Below, one piece after another: positions 36,248 to 44,461 of a stretch of DNA of 64,000 bases. The DNA comes from JBDREC01 sp043820105 [NCBI: Pseudomonadota bacterium]. GTDB taxonomy: Bacteria > Bdellovibrionota_F > JAHFAK01. The stretch covers positions 53,619 to 117,618 of the forward strand of contig JBDREC010000001.1 in the NCBI GenBank assembly GCA_043820105.1, in the 5' to 3' direction. Numbering within the stretch: the first letter of the stretch is position 1; every line of letters starts with the position of its first letter. The position numbers were made by a program, and so were the translations under genes. Under the pieces are notes generated by a model. It was not told where the DNA came from, searched no databases, and worked only from the letters and a program-made list of their open reading frames with translations.

Positions 36248-37378
36248 ATGGCAGATGATAGAGTCATAGATTTAACAATTAAATACCCAAATCTTATGAA
36301 TGCACCTAAATCAGTTGATCTTTGTTTAACAGGACATTGCAATTTGAAATGTTCATACTGTTTTTATGCAGACAGTATGCAAGACAAGAAGGATTTAAAC
36401 ACTGAACAGTGGAAGGCTACAATTAAAGAACTTGGTGAAATTGGTGTGCAGGATGTTTGCCTGTCAGGTGGTGAAGTTTTTGTTAGAAAGGATTTTTGGG
36501 AACTTCTTGATAGTGTTATTGAAAACAGAATGAGATATTCTATTTTATCAAATGGAACTTTGATAACAGAAAAAACTATTGAAGAATTTGGAAAAGGCAA
36601 AAGAAGACTTAGAATGAATTCCATACAAGTTTCCATTGATGGATCATGCGCTGAAATTCATAATAAAAGCCGTCCTCATGATAGCTTTGATAAGGCATTA
36701 AATGGTTTGAAATTACTTGTTAAAAACAAATTCCCAGCAACATGTAGATGCACAATCAATCATCATAATTATCATGATCTTGAAAATGTTGGAAAGCTTT
36801 TACTTGAAGAAGTTGGTTTAAGCTCGTTTTCAACAAATGAAGCAGAACAAATGGGAACTGCCCGTTGTAATGGACAAGATGTTGTTTTGTCAGTTGAACA
36901 AAGAACTCGAGCAATGAACGATCTTATGAATTTAAATGAAAAATATAAGGGAAGAATTCAAGCACAAGCTGGACCCTTAACTAGAGCCAAGGGTTTTAAA
37001 GAAATGGAAGCTTTAATTGAAAAGGGTGAACTAAAAATACCAGGAAGAGGAAATTTGGTTTCTTGTGGTGGCGTATTTTCAAAGATGGCTATTTTGCATG
37101 ACGGAACAATGGTTCCTTGTAACATGCTTCATACCTTGTCAATGGGAACAGTTGGAATTAATTCAATTAAAGAAGCCTGGCAAAGACATCCTTCAATCAA
37201 TGTAGTTAGAGATCGAAGAAAAATTTCATTAAGAGAATTTGAACAATGCAAAGATTGTGAATATGTTGAAATGTGCACAGGTGGCTGTCCAGCCTCGATT
37301 GCGGCTAGGTTTGATAAATTAAATGAGATTGATCCGCTTTCTTGTTATAAGGAATATTTGAAAGAGAAAAAGCTATAA
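36248..37378 (+). CDS. Radical SAM/SPASM domain protein
   Basis: Radical S-adenosylmethionine enzyme: the [4Fe-4S]-AdoMet motif is CNLKCSYC (CxxxCxxC) and a GGE box is in CLSGGEVFVRKD. The C-terminal SPASM region has further Cys clusters (VSCGGVFSKMAILHDGTMVPC, CKDCEYVEMCTGGCP, SCYKE) for auxiliary clusters. SPASM proteins usually modify peptides or act in cofactor synthesis (PqqE, NirJ and anSME types). The frame is open to 36,200, but GAGG sits correctly for the ATG at 36,248, giving MADDRVIDLTIKYPN. No peptide substrate is obvious nearby. The substrate class is therefore open. Confidence 0.9.
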   Translation: MADDRVIDLTIKYPNLMNAPKSVDLCLTGHCNLKCSYCFYADSMQDKKDLNTEQWKATIKELGEIGVQDVCLSGGEVFVRKDFWELLDSVIENRMRYSILSNGTLITEKTIEEFGKGKRRLRMNSIQVSIDGSCAEIHNKSRPHDSFDKALNGLKLLVKNKFPATCRCTINHHNYHDLENVGKLLLEEVGLSSFSTNEAEQMGTARCNGQDVVLSVEQRTRAMNDLMNLNEKYKGRIQAQAGPLTRAKGFKEMEALIEKGELKIPGRGNLVSCGGVFSKMAILHDGTMVPCNMLHTLSMGTVGINSIKEAWQRHPSINVVRDRRKISLREFEQCKDCEYVEMCTGGCPASIAARFDKLNEIDPLSCYKEYLKEKKL

Positions 37379-37389
37379 TAATAACTGGC

Positions 37390-38187
37390 CTAGTTTGGGT
37401 AATTGCAGCTTTCAAAAACTTCAGCAAATTTTTGATAATCTATTGAAGAATTTAGATTGCTATTATAAAGTTGTAAAAATGGAATTCTCGCAATAATAAC
37501 GCCATTTGAAAAAGAACAAACCTCAGCTTCTATACTTTCTGTTCTATATTTATAAAAAGGTTCTATTGTATCAATGAAAAATGTTTTGTTTTCTTTTGAA
37601 TCACCTATTTCATCTTTAAACCTTGAAATTATTTTACTTAATTCTGTCCTCCATTTTTTGCTTTGTACATGAATATAGCTTGTACTAAAACTACCACCAT
37701 TATCATAATTTATAAATGTTTTAAATACAGTTGGAATTAATACTCCTTCAATACTGACAAAACCATTAAAGGTATTATTTGAGCTTGTTTCTTTTGGCCT
37801 TGGATGAAGCAGGTTTTGAATTTGATTTTTGTCTTCGATTAGTTCCTGCAATTTATCAGTAATAGTGTATTCAGTATATTCATAACAATTTTGGGCTATC
37901 AAAGAACCACTTTTATTAAAAAAGAATTCAATCTTAGTATACTTGTCAGGAAACGTTTTGCTTGGAAAATAATTTGTCATTTTCATTTCTGAATATTCTT
38001 CAGTATAAATAGGGATTTCTCCTGCATAATCACTTGCTTCACATGGAATTATTATTTCATCTGTTTTAGTATCAAACATTTCGCCAGTCTCAACATTTAC
38101 GACTTTTGTAAAATCTATTGAATAAGTAGATTGACTTAATAAGAAAAGACATAATAGATAATTTAAAATATTTTTTGTTTTTATCAA
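37390..38187 (-). CDS. Exported protein of unknown function under a sigma-54 promoter
   Basis: A 265-residue protein with a signal peptide (residues 1-23, ending TYS). The mature part is beta-rich with a few Cys (IIPCEASDYAGEIPIYTEEY; AEVCSFSNGVIIARIP; ESCNYPN) that could form disulfides. No known domain was recognised. A consensus sigma-54 promoter lies 68 bp upstream on the same strand, so it should be switched on by an enhancer-binding protein. It is convergent with the radical SAM gene (11-bp gap). Confidence 0.75.
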   Translation of the reverse strand: MIKTKNILNYLLCLFLLSQSTYSIDFTKVVNVETGEMFDTKTDEIIIPCEASDYAGEIPIYTEEYSEMKMTNYFPSKTFPDKYTKIEFFFNKSGSLIAQNCYEYTEYTITDKLQELIEDKNQIQNLLHPRPKETSSNNTFNGFVSIEGVLIPTVFKTFINYDNGGSFSTSYIHVQSKKWRTELSKIISRFKDEIGDSKENKTFFIDTIEPFYKYRTESIEAEVCSFSNGVIIARIPFLQLYNSNLNSSIDYQKFAEVFESCNYPN

Positions 38188-38254
38188 TCTAGCCTCCTAA
38201 AAATATTTAAAATTGAATAATGTGTTAGTCCATTTGTTTGTTTGAATTTATAAA

Positions 38255-38270
38255 TGCAAGGTTGATGCCA
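38255..38270 (-). promoter_or_regulatory. Sigma-54 promoter upstream of the 38,187 start
   Basis: On the minus strand TGGCAT-N5-TTGCA matches the sigma-54 consensus with exact spacing. It ends 68 bp before the start codon of the exported protein gene. Confidence 0.75.
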
Positions 38271-38354
38271 CTCTTGTCAATTAGAAAAAATTCTGTAAAA
38301 TTAAATTGTTGCAGTATGGGTTTGTGGTTTTTATGTTAAATAAACTTAACTTTT

Positions 38355-38369
38355 GTACGGAGGTTCAGC
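38355..38369 (+). repeat. REP-like unit fragment (GTACGGAGGTTCAGC)
   Basis: This shares GTACGGAGGT with copies at 39,031, 39,108 and (inverted) 39,447. It lies behind the zinc-ribbon gene. Confidence 0.6.
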
Positions 38370-38396
38370 TTCTATTTTAAGATATTAAATTAGCTT

Positions 38397-38951
38397 TTAA
38401 AATAAAATTCCTAAAATCCTAATTGCACCATACATCTGATAAGTTGAGCTTTGAATGTCAACTATGTCAATGTTAGTATAGCCTTTTGTTGAAATATCTC
38501 TTTGGTACATATCAATGCGATCAAAGTTGGGGTTAGTTTTAAAGATTTTAATTAATTCTTGATTATCAAGCCAGTATGCAGCACAAGTTTGGCAAAAGTC
38601 GATGAAAATATTTTCATGTGTATATTCACTCATTTTGCTTTTGCAGTTTAGGCAAGTTAGATTTTCAAGAATACCTTTGCACTTAATGCAGCTGAACTCT
38701 TTTGAATCATTTCTTTTTCCACATAAATGGCAAATTTTTGTTTCTACTCTGTTTCTATTAAACCTGAACATTTCAGGAGATATGACCTTTTTATTAAGGA
38801 CTTTTTCAAGTTCTCCCTGGTCAAACCATAGGCCTTTACATTTTTTACATCCATCAATATGGACATCTTTATATTTTCCGGAGATAAGATTTTCAGAACA
38901 AATAGGGCATTGTTTATCAGAGATTGTAACTTTAACTTTTTCAGCTGCCAT
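38397..38951 (-). CDS. Double zf-TFIIB-type zinc-ribbon protein
   Basis: A 184-residue cytosolic protein with two copies of the zf-TFIIB ribbon. First: CPICSENL...DGCKKCKGLWFDQGELEKVL (about 16-52). Second: CLNCKSKM...DFCQTCAAYWLDNQELIKIF (about 98-138). An extra CxxC pair sits between them (CHLCGKRN, CIKCKGIL). Each ribbon has the family's Trp-[FL]-Asp-x-x-Glu-Leu signature. Members are thought to bind nucleic acid or proteins, but no general role is established. It stands among REP-like repeats, alone on its strand. Confidence 0.85.
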   Translation of the reverse strand: MAAEKVKVTISDKQCPICSENLISGKYKDVHIDGCKKCKGLWFDQGELEKVLNKKVISPEMFRFNRNRVETKICHLCGKRNDSKEFSCIKCKGILENLTCLNCKSKMSEYTHENIFIDFCQTCAAYWLDNQELIKIFKTNPNFDRIDMYQRDISTKGYTNIDIVDIQSSTYQMYGAIRILGILF

Positions 38952-39025
38952 TATTATGTCCTTTTAATAATTTATTCTTAAATTTTAGTAAAATATTTTG
39001 TCTTTGTCCATCGTTATTAATTGCT

Positions 39026-39170
39026 CTTAAGTACGGGGGTTCAAATTCTGCAATCTTTACACAATAACCTAGATATATAAATACAAGAAATTTAAGAAGA
39101 AATTTAAGTACGGAGGTGTCAAACCGATGAACACAGGTCCAAATTCTGGAATCTGCTCTCAAATTTCTGG
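39026..39170 (+). repeat. Two REP-like units
   Basis: TTAAGTACGGGGGTTCAAATT at 39,027 (cut here to its first bases) and a second copy at 39,105 (TTTAAGTACGGAGGTGTCAA) are each followed by CAAATTCTG-AATCT. In reverse they give short spurious peptides such as AEFEPPYLR. Clustered copies beside a Y1 transposase remnant fit REP elements. Confidence 0.6.
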
Positions 39171-39245
39171 AAAATATAGGGATGTTTTTTTTGAATTTTA
39201 CCGTAAGCTATTATTTTCTTTAACCTTAAAAATAGCCCTATAAAA

Positions 39246-39261
39246 TTGGCATAGATTTTGA
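39246..39261 (+). promoter_or_regulatory. Sigma-54-like element with altered -12 (TTGA)
   Basis: TGGCAT-N5-TTGA has the right spacing but A in place of the invariant C of the -12 GC. It lies 40 bp before the Y1 transposase remnant. It is probably inactive; noted because the same TTGA variant recurs at 44,365. Confidence 0.2.
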
Positions 39262-39299
39262 ATATATTTTTTCTGAGTTTAATTTTAAAAGGGTGATCT

Positions 39300-39473
39300 A
39301 TGCCTTCTATTCCAAGATCTGCTATCTTAGAAAATGACTGTTACTTTCATGTAACCCTTAAGTTTCATAACTATGATTGGGCCTTACAGCCATATTGGGC
39401 AAAAAAGCTTTATTATAATCTTTTATGCAAACAATTCGGGCTTAAACCTCCGTACAGATTTGGGTTTTTTTAA
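39300..39473 (+). pseudogene. Truncated Y1 (REP-associated tyrosine) transposase
   Basis: A 57-codon frame whose first 43 residues (MPSIPRSAILENDCYFHVTL, then FHNYDWALQPYWAKKLYYNLL) match the N-terminus of Y1_Tnp/RAYT transposases of the IS200 superfamily, which single-strand-transpose or maintain REP sequences. The downstream HUH motif (usually MDNHPHL-type) and catalytic Tyr are missing. The last 13 codons are encoded by an inverted REP-like unit (CCTCCGTAC at 39,446), so the gene was cut by, or recombined at, a REP copy. Confidence 0.7.
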
Positions 39474-39533
39474 CTTTAATTTTGTGAAACTGTAAGGGAG
39501 GGTTGGTGCAATGCGGCAGGGCGCGTGGATTTG

Positions 39534-40676
39534 TTAAAAAGGATAAATGCTATAGTTTATGTCAATATATTCAATATATGAATTTTCTGAATTTGTTTGA
39601 ATATTTGGTGGATTATTTATGTCTATAAAATTATCAGGAAAGGTTTTTAGTAAAAACCAAGCAGGATCCAAATTGAAATATGCATTTATGTCTCGGTCAT
39701 GTTGTGCCCACGGAGGTTTTACTTTGTTTTTTGGATGTTTAAAATACATTGGTAGGTCAGCGATATTAAGAAAGTCAGCTCTTATTAAAAAATCATCATC
39801 AAAGTCTTTTGAAATTGTTTTATCAGGGTTTATTGTATAAAGGCTATCATCAGCTGGCCATAGTGCTTTTGGATCTCCATTTGAATCTCTTAAGTCAAAT
39901 GGAAGAGCTTCATATTCATTCTCTCCATTAGAAGAAAATACAAATCCTTCAAAACTATCAATTTCATCTATTTGAGTAAAAGCCCACATTCCATGTTCTC
40001 CAGATTCAGATAGAATTGCAGGATGGGAATCATTTATTATTAAAGGATATTCCTGGCCATATGCGTTGTGATTTTTTTCAGATAGAGGATGAGCCCAGAG
40101 AAACCCATCAACACCATTAAAGTGGAAATTCATTAAACTATGATTTTCTGGTTTATTATATTCAATAGTCTTTTCAAAAAAATCTTTTTTATCATTTGTA
40201 GTATAAATGAGCATCCAATTATGTGCTTGAGTAATGACAGCTGTAATTGTTCCCTTTTTGTAATTTTCAGAATAAAAAGTATTTCTTTTAACTACCACCA
40301 TGGCTGTTTCAAGGTCATTTGAATGAGAAGATTTTCTTCTTTTCTTTGTATCATAGGGGTAAAAATATGAATAAACAATGAACCAGTGTGTTTTTGATGC
40401 TATAACATAATAATAAGAAACAGGGATTAAGGGTTCATGATCTAGGACTTCTGAAGGAATCCAATTTTTACAATCTCTTTCCCCGTGAAAATCGATGTAT
40501 GTAGGTATATCCAGACTTTCATAACATTCTCCAGTTGATTGATAAAGATCTGGCAAAAAATGATTTGCAAGGTCATAGAAATCAGCTTGTGTAGAAGGAC
40601 TGGGATGAAGATTTGAGATTAAGATTAAGAATAAGATTAGGATTAAGATATATGATTTGTATTTAATATGCCCCAT
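39534..40676 (-). CDS. Exported Vps62-like protein of unknown function
   Basis: The frame is open to a TTG at 40,739, but the ATG at 40,676 gives a direct signal peptide (MGHIKYKSYILILILFLI...STQA), so it is preferred; its ribosome binding site is poor. The mature protein has the His/Asp/Trp-rich pattern of the Vps62/DUF946-like family: WFIVYSYFYPYD, HSNDLETAMVVVKRN, VITQAHNW, EHGMWAFTQ, PPWAQHDRD. That family's biochemical role is unclear. The signal-peptide core is made of a GATTAA hexamer repeat. It is on the same strand as the 498-residue gene upstream, 114 bp away. Confidence 0.65.
   Translation of the reverse strand: MGHIKYKSYILILILFLILISNLHPSPSTQADFYDLANHFLPDLYQSTGECYESLDIPTYIDFHGERDCKNWIPSEVLDHEPLIPVSYYYVIASKTHWFIVYSYFYPYDTKKRRKSSHSNDLETAMVVVKRNTFYSENYKKGTITAVITQAHNWMLIYTTNDKKDFFEKTIEYNKPENHSLMNFHFNGVDGFLWAHPLSEKNHNAYGQEYPLIINDSHPAILSESGEHGMWAFTQIDEIDSFEGFVFSSNGENEYEALPFDLRDSNGDPKALWPADDSLYTINPDKTISKDFDDDFLIRADFLNIADLPMYFKHPKNKVKPPWAQHDRDINAYFNLDPAWFLLKTFPDNFIDINNPPNIQTNSENSYIEYIDINYSIYPF
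40617..40652 (-). repeat. Coding 6-bp tandem repeat making a signal-peptide core
   Basis: Five GATTAA-type units (+ strand; some changed by one base) read on the minus strand as alternating Ile and Leu codons (ATC TTA), giving ILILILFLILI in the signal peptide of the gene at 39,534. The hexamer equals the CTTAAT array at 29,875. Confidence 0.85.
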
Positions 40677-40790
40677 GTTTAGTTTTTGTCCAGGAAAAAT
40701 TAAAGACCTATTCGTATCAGTACTAACACTAGGAGTCAAGTGAGCATTGGTTTTAAAAACAAGGAAAATTTTATTGAAAGTATTATTTAT

Positions 40791-42287
40791 CTACTTTCTA
40801 ACTTCGCCTGGCTTTTCTTTGCCATATCCTGCTCCTCTACTTTCAAGCTTTGTCTTGGCTTGCTCAACTCTTGGGTTTCTTGTTCTAAATTCAACATCTC
40901 GTCCAGATTCATCAATAGTCATAGTGGCTGCAAGTGTTCTAGGATCAATTTCATGAAGGCAAATATCTTCAGTTCGAGGCAGTTGAATTATATTTGGTGT
41001 TGGGTCCCTTACCAAGTCTTCAGAGTTTACCCAGGCAAGCCTAATTTGAGCTTCTGGATTTTTAGTGTTTAAATATCTTGCTAAAAATTTTGCTCTAAGT
41101 TCTGTTGTTTCCATTATATAGGCTTGTCTGATTAAACCTGCATATAAAACACCAATTTTAGCATCAGTTCCGGTTCTTTTATTTACAAAAACATCATGTA
41201 ATTTGTTTTGAGCTGCTTGGGATTTCGCATAGCTTGCTGTTGTCATTACCTTGAGCCATGCTATAACATAAGATTTTAAAAATACTTCTATTGAGCCGTG
41301 CTTTACTGCATCCCAAGTTCTATAATCAACAAAGTCTAAGATATCGCTCAAGTGCCATATTGCTAAATCAACATGTAAATCTTCACCATGTTGATACATG
41401 TCTTGATAAACACCTTTAAGCATTTGCACTGGGTCTTTTGAAAGATGGTGCAGGTTTGAATAAAGCTTTCTCTGATTTTGCTTTGTGCTATGTATTATTC
41501 CATCAAGGACATTTCTTATTGGCGAATCAATGTCAAAATTTTGCCTTATAGACTCAAAAACTTCAATGATTTCTTGTGGTTTATAGGCTTCAGCTAGCAT
41601 GCTGTTTTTTAGATTCTCTAGATCATCAATTGTTTTGACTTCCTGGGCTTGCCTTAGAAAATCTGAAAAACTAACTCGATCAATGAATACACCTTCTGCT
41701 TTGTCATAGAGCTCCTCAGGGTTTGCCAGACCAGCATTAACTTCTCCCAAAGCTTTATAAAGCCATTGAATTTTTCCAATAGAAAGAAATGTTATCACTG
41801 AGTCCGTATTAATTACTTTTAGTATAGCTGCTCTTTTAACTGGATCCTCAAGAGTTTCTTTTATCTTTAAAAAGAAATCAAATTTCTCAATAAGCCTTTT
41901 TTGTTCATGCCTGCTGGCCTTTGCATATTCTGTGATAAGATCAGCCCCTCCAAAATAAATGCCCTCAGACCAAAAATAATCAATAACTCTTTCCCATTTT
42001 ATTATAAGATCATTTAATAAGGGATTTTGTACTTTTTGGCTTTCTGTCTCTGCTTTCAAGCTTTGAATTTGGTCCTTTATTGGTTTATAATATTCTTCAG
42101 CATCAAAATCCTCACCTGTTGTAGCTTTATAAAAAACAACAGATAAAAATGCTGCTAAATTTTCCTGCTCTCCTGGGCTAATTCCTTTGCTTACCACTGT
42201 GCTACCAGGATCTGGTGTCTGTGAAAAAAGCCAAGATGAGGAAAGAATAATTAAAGATAAAAATAAGGCGATTTTTTTTTTATTCAT
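40791..42287 (-). CDS. Exported alpha-helical protein under a sigma-54 promoter
   Basis: A 498-residue protein with a signal peptide (residues 1-22, ending LFSQ). Almost wholly alpha-helical, charged and without Cys clusters: long paired helices through residues 60-400, then a tail (about 420-498) with LPRTEDICLHEIDPRTLAATM and a Lys/Gly-rich end. No enzyme motif was recognised. It has a perfect sigma-54 promoter 42 bp before the ATG. The size, export signal and helical build recall the protein at 23,404, also behind a sigma-54-like site, but no sequence repeat between them was evident. Confidence 0.75.
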   Translation of the reverse strand: MNKKKIALFLSLIILSSSWLFSQTPDPGSTVVSKGISPGEQENLAAFLSVVFYKATTGEDFDAEEYYKPIKDQIQSLKAETESQKVQNPLLNDLIIKWERVIDYFWSEGIYFGGADLITEYAKASRHEQKRLIEKFDFFLKIKETLEDPVKRAAILKVINTDSVITFLSIGKIQWLYKALGEVNAGLANPEELYDKAEGVFIDRVSFSDFLRQAQEVKTIDDLENLKNSMLAEAYKPQEIIEVFESIRQNFDIDSPIRNVLDGIIHSTKQNQRKLYSNLHHLSKDPVQMLKGVYQDMYQHGEDLHVDLAIWHLSDILDFVDYRTWDAVKHGSIEVFLKSYVIAWLKVMTTASYAKSQAAQNKLHDVFVNKRTGTDAKIGVLYAGLIRQAYIMETTELRAKFLARYLNTKNPEAQIRLAWVNSEDLVRDPTPNIIQLPRTEDICLHEIDPRTLAATMTIDESGRDVEFRTRNPRVEQAKTKLESRGAGYGKEKPGEVRK

Positions 42288-42329
42288 TTGAGTTCCTATC
42301 CCTTGTTAATTTATAGCTCCCATGAGTAT

Positions 42330-42345
42330 TGCAAGGCATGTGCCA
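42330..42345 (-). promoter_or_regulatory. Sigma-54 promoter upstream of the 42,287 start
   Basis: Minus-strand TGGCAC-N5-TTGCA is a full consensus match with exact spacing. The -12 element ends 42 bp before the ATG, leaving a leader of about 30 nt. Confidence 0.85.
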
Positions 42346-42554
42346 AAATTCGGTTTAGAAATTGATAAATGAAATCAAGACCATGTAATGCCGCAATGCG
42401 CTATTTTATGTTAAATGACAGGTTTTTAAACACTGTTTTATTGATCAAGGGACATGTTTCTTAAAAACTTTTGTTTTCATAAAAATAAGATCTTAATTTA
42501 CAAAAGTTAAATTTTCTGATAGGTTTTTTTCCTATTAAGCAATTGGAGAAATTT

Positions 42555-42998
42555 ATGAAGGTAATTATTACTGATATTATTATTAATGAAAGAGTTAGAA
42601 AAGAGCTTGGGGAGTTAGATGGCTTAAAAAAGTCTATGAAAAATGAGGGATTACTTAATCCTATAATCCTTACTGAAGATTTCGAGCTTATTGCTGGATA
42701 CAGGCGACTTGAATGTGCTAAAATTCTAAAGTGGAAAGAAATTGAAGCTAGATTGCTGCCTGTTGAAACCAGGCTTGAGAAACTTATGATTGAAGCTAAT
42801 GAAAATATTACACGAAAAGACTTTACAGACGAAGAACGAGAAGAAATTCTAGAAAAGATTCGCCTATGTCAGGTTAGCTTTTGGAATCGATTTAAGAATA
42901 ATATAAAAATGTTTTTTCAAAGAGTTGGGGATTTTATAAAGGCAGTTTTTAAAAAAGATCTTATTCCTGAAAAGCTAAAAAACATAAAGATAGGATAG
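42555..42998 (+). CDS. Orphan ParB/Srx N-terminal-like domain protein
   Basis: The frame opens at TTG 42,543, but GGAGAA is spaced for the ATG at 42,555 (147 residues). Residues 1-90 are a ParB-type nuclease/CTPase N-terminal domain: INERVRKELGELDGLKKSMKNEGLLNPIIL, then EDFELIAGYRRLECAKILKWKEIEARLL (GxRR box), then LEKLMIEANENITRKDFTDEERE. The HTH DNA-binding domain and the C-terminal dimer domain of chromosomal ParB are missing. A short basic/aromatic C-terminus replaces them. No parA or parS is near. Such stand-alone domains may be regulators or phage/plasmid relics. Confidence 0.8.
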   Translation: MKVIITDIIINERVRKELGELDGLKKSMKNEGLLNPIILTEDFELIAGYRRLECAKILKWKEIEARLLPVETRLEKLMIEANENITRKDFTDEEREEILEKIRLCQVSFWNRFKNNIKMFFQRVGDFIKAVFKKDLIPEKLKNIKIG

Positions 42999-43021
42999 GT
43001 TTTTAATTTGGCTATCGCTAA

Positions 43022-43195
43022 ACCAAAAAAAAATATGAACCATGCGATTATGGATTTCAGCCCTGTACTTGCGATCATGGGCAGACAGCAGTGTCAGGAT
43101 TTACATGCATAACAGGTCAATATGCAACAATCACTTGCTCTAGTGGAAATGTAGCTGGTGGAATTCCTTGTATTAGTGGGGGATTGGCGATATGA
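43022..43195 (+). pseudogene. Start-less Cys-rich reading frame, possible gene remnant
   Basis: Between the ParB-like and PflX-like genes (237-bp gap) an open frame without a start codon encodes a Cys- and Gly-rich peptide (six Cys, e.g. CDYGFQPCTCDHGQT and FTCITGQYATITCSSG) ending at TGA 43,193-43,195. The even Cys spacing looks like a piece of an extracellular domain. It may be the 3' remnant of a deleted gene; coding status is uncertain. Confidence 0.3.
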
Positions 43196-43235
43196 GCATT
43201 AAAGGCATACTGCCTGGCCCCAGCGAAAACAAGAA

Positions 43236-44138
43236 TTATGTAATTTCATTCTGAACAAAAATGTGCTTAAAGTCTTTTGTGCTTAAATAATCGATTGCAC
43301 TTTCATATTCTGTGCTTTTTAATTTGCGATTAATTTCTGGATAATTTTCTGCTTTGTGAGCCGGAAAATATTGGCCCATAAGACTAATCCCAATATCGTT
43401 TCCTGTAATTTTCTCTATAAAATCGATTGCCTCAATAGTTGAACTCAGTTTATTGGGAAGCACCATGTGGCGAATTAAAAGGCCTTTTCTTGCAAGGCCG
43501 TTTTTGAGTTTTATTCCTCCAACCTGTTTATACATTTCAATAATTGCTGTGCTAGCAATTTCTTTATAGTTATCAGCCTCTGAATACTTTTTTGCGAAAG
43601 TATCCTTCATGTATTTCAGGTCAGGCATGTAAATGTCAATTATGCCATTTAAAAGTTTTAAGGCAGCTAGCTTTTCATAGCCAGAGGAATTGTAAACAAG
43701 TGGAATTTTTAATCCTTCATTTTTTGCAATTTGCACAGCTTCAATAATTTGGAGTATCATGTGAGATGGGCTTACAAAATTAATATTATGCGCGCCCCTT
43801 TTTTGCAGCTTAAGCATCATGGCAGCCAGTTGTTTAGCATTTGCAAATTCACCATTTCTATAATGACTGATAGGGAAATTTTGGCAATAGACACAAGCTA
43901 AGTTACAGCCAGAAAAGAAAATAGTGCCAGAGCCTAAATTACCTGAAATTATAGGTTCTTCTCCATGGTGTATGTTGTAGCTTGCTACTTTTGCATATTT
44001 GCCTGTCCCACAGATTCCCAATTCGCCTGCATTTCTATCCACCTTACATTCTCTGGGGCAAGCGTTACATGGACTAATTCCAATGGATTCTGTGTTGATA
44101 CCAGGGAATCCATTAATATTTAAAGTATTTTTTTCCAT
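43236..44138 (-). CDS. PflX-like radical SAM protein
   Basis: A 300-residue member of the PflX/COG1313 group, homologous to pyruvate formate-lyase activating enzymes. An N-terminal Cys cluster (CNACPRECKVDRNAGELGIC) precedes the radical-SAM CNLACVYCQNFPISH motif (CxxxCxxC). The body includes VSPSHMILQIIEAVQIA and PLVYNSSGYEKL. No glycyl-radical enzyme gene is near, so the target is unknown. It is separated by 320 bp of gene-free DNA from the divergent Cys-rich repeat gene. Confidence 0.88.
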   Translation of the reverse strand: MEKNTLNINGFPGINTESIGISPCNACPRECKVDRNAGELGICGTGKYAKVASYNIHHGEEPIISGNLGSGTIFFSGCNLACVYCQNFPISHYRNGEFANAKQLAAMMLKLQKRGAHNINFVSPSHMILQIIEAVQIAKNEGLKIPLVYNSSGYEKLAALKLLNGIIDIYMPDLKYMKDTFAKKYSEADNYKEIASTAIIEMYKQVGGIKLKNGLARKGLLIRHMVLPNKLSSTIEAIDFIEKITGNDIGISLMGQYFPAHKAENYPEINRKLKSTEYESAIDYLSTKDFKHIFVQNEIT

Positions 44139-44461
44139 CTGAATATTTTTATTTTAACCTTTGATAATATTAATTTTATAATATTTTACAAAAATAATAA
44201 AACAAGAACAAATTTACTTGCTCGAATTTGTGCTAAAATTCAGATACCTTTTCTGTTTTCATGTTCATTATGACACCAAAAATCAAAAGCAAGGAAGAAG
44301 TAATCCCCTTTATATTTTATAATAATATCATGCTGATATCAAAATATTATCCGGATTTTTATTTTGGCACAAATCTTGAAAATAGATTCTTATCAGAAAC
44401 TTTTTGGGGACAATAAGCTTATTTTATTTATACAGTTATTAAGCAATTTATAGGGGATTTT
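44139..44461. other. Gene-free 323-bp divergent promoter region
   Basis: Lies between the divergent pflX-like gene and the Cys-rich repeat gene. No ORF, tRNA or repeat array was seen. The only notable site is the sigma-54-like element at 44,365. Confidence 0.7.
44365..44380 (+). promoter_or_regulatory. Sigma-54-like element with altered -12 (TTGAA)
   Basis: TGGCAC-N5-TTGAA has a perfect -24 box and spacing but A for C in the -12 GC. It lies 82 bp before the ATG of the Cys-rich repeat gene. It may be a weak or variant sigma-54 promoter. Confidence 0.35.

Noticed and set aside
38941-39162. Minus-strand 73-codon ORF with AEFEPPYLR and WTCVHRFDTS segments
   Set aside because: It is the reverse translation of two REP-like units upstream of the zinc-ribbon gene, with no ribosome binding site or family likeness.
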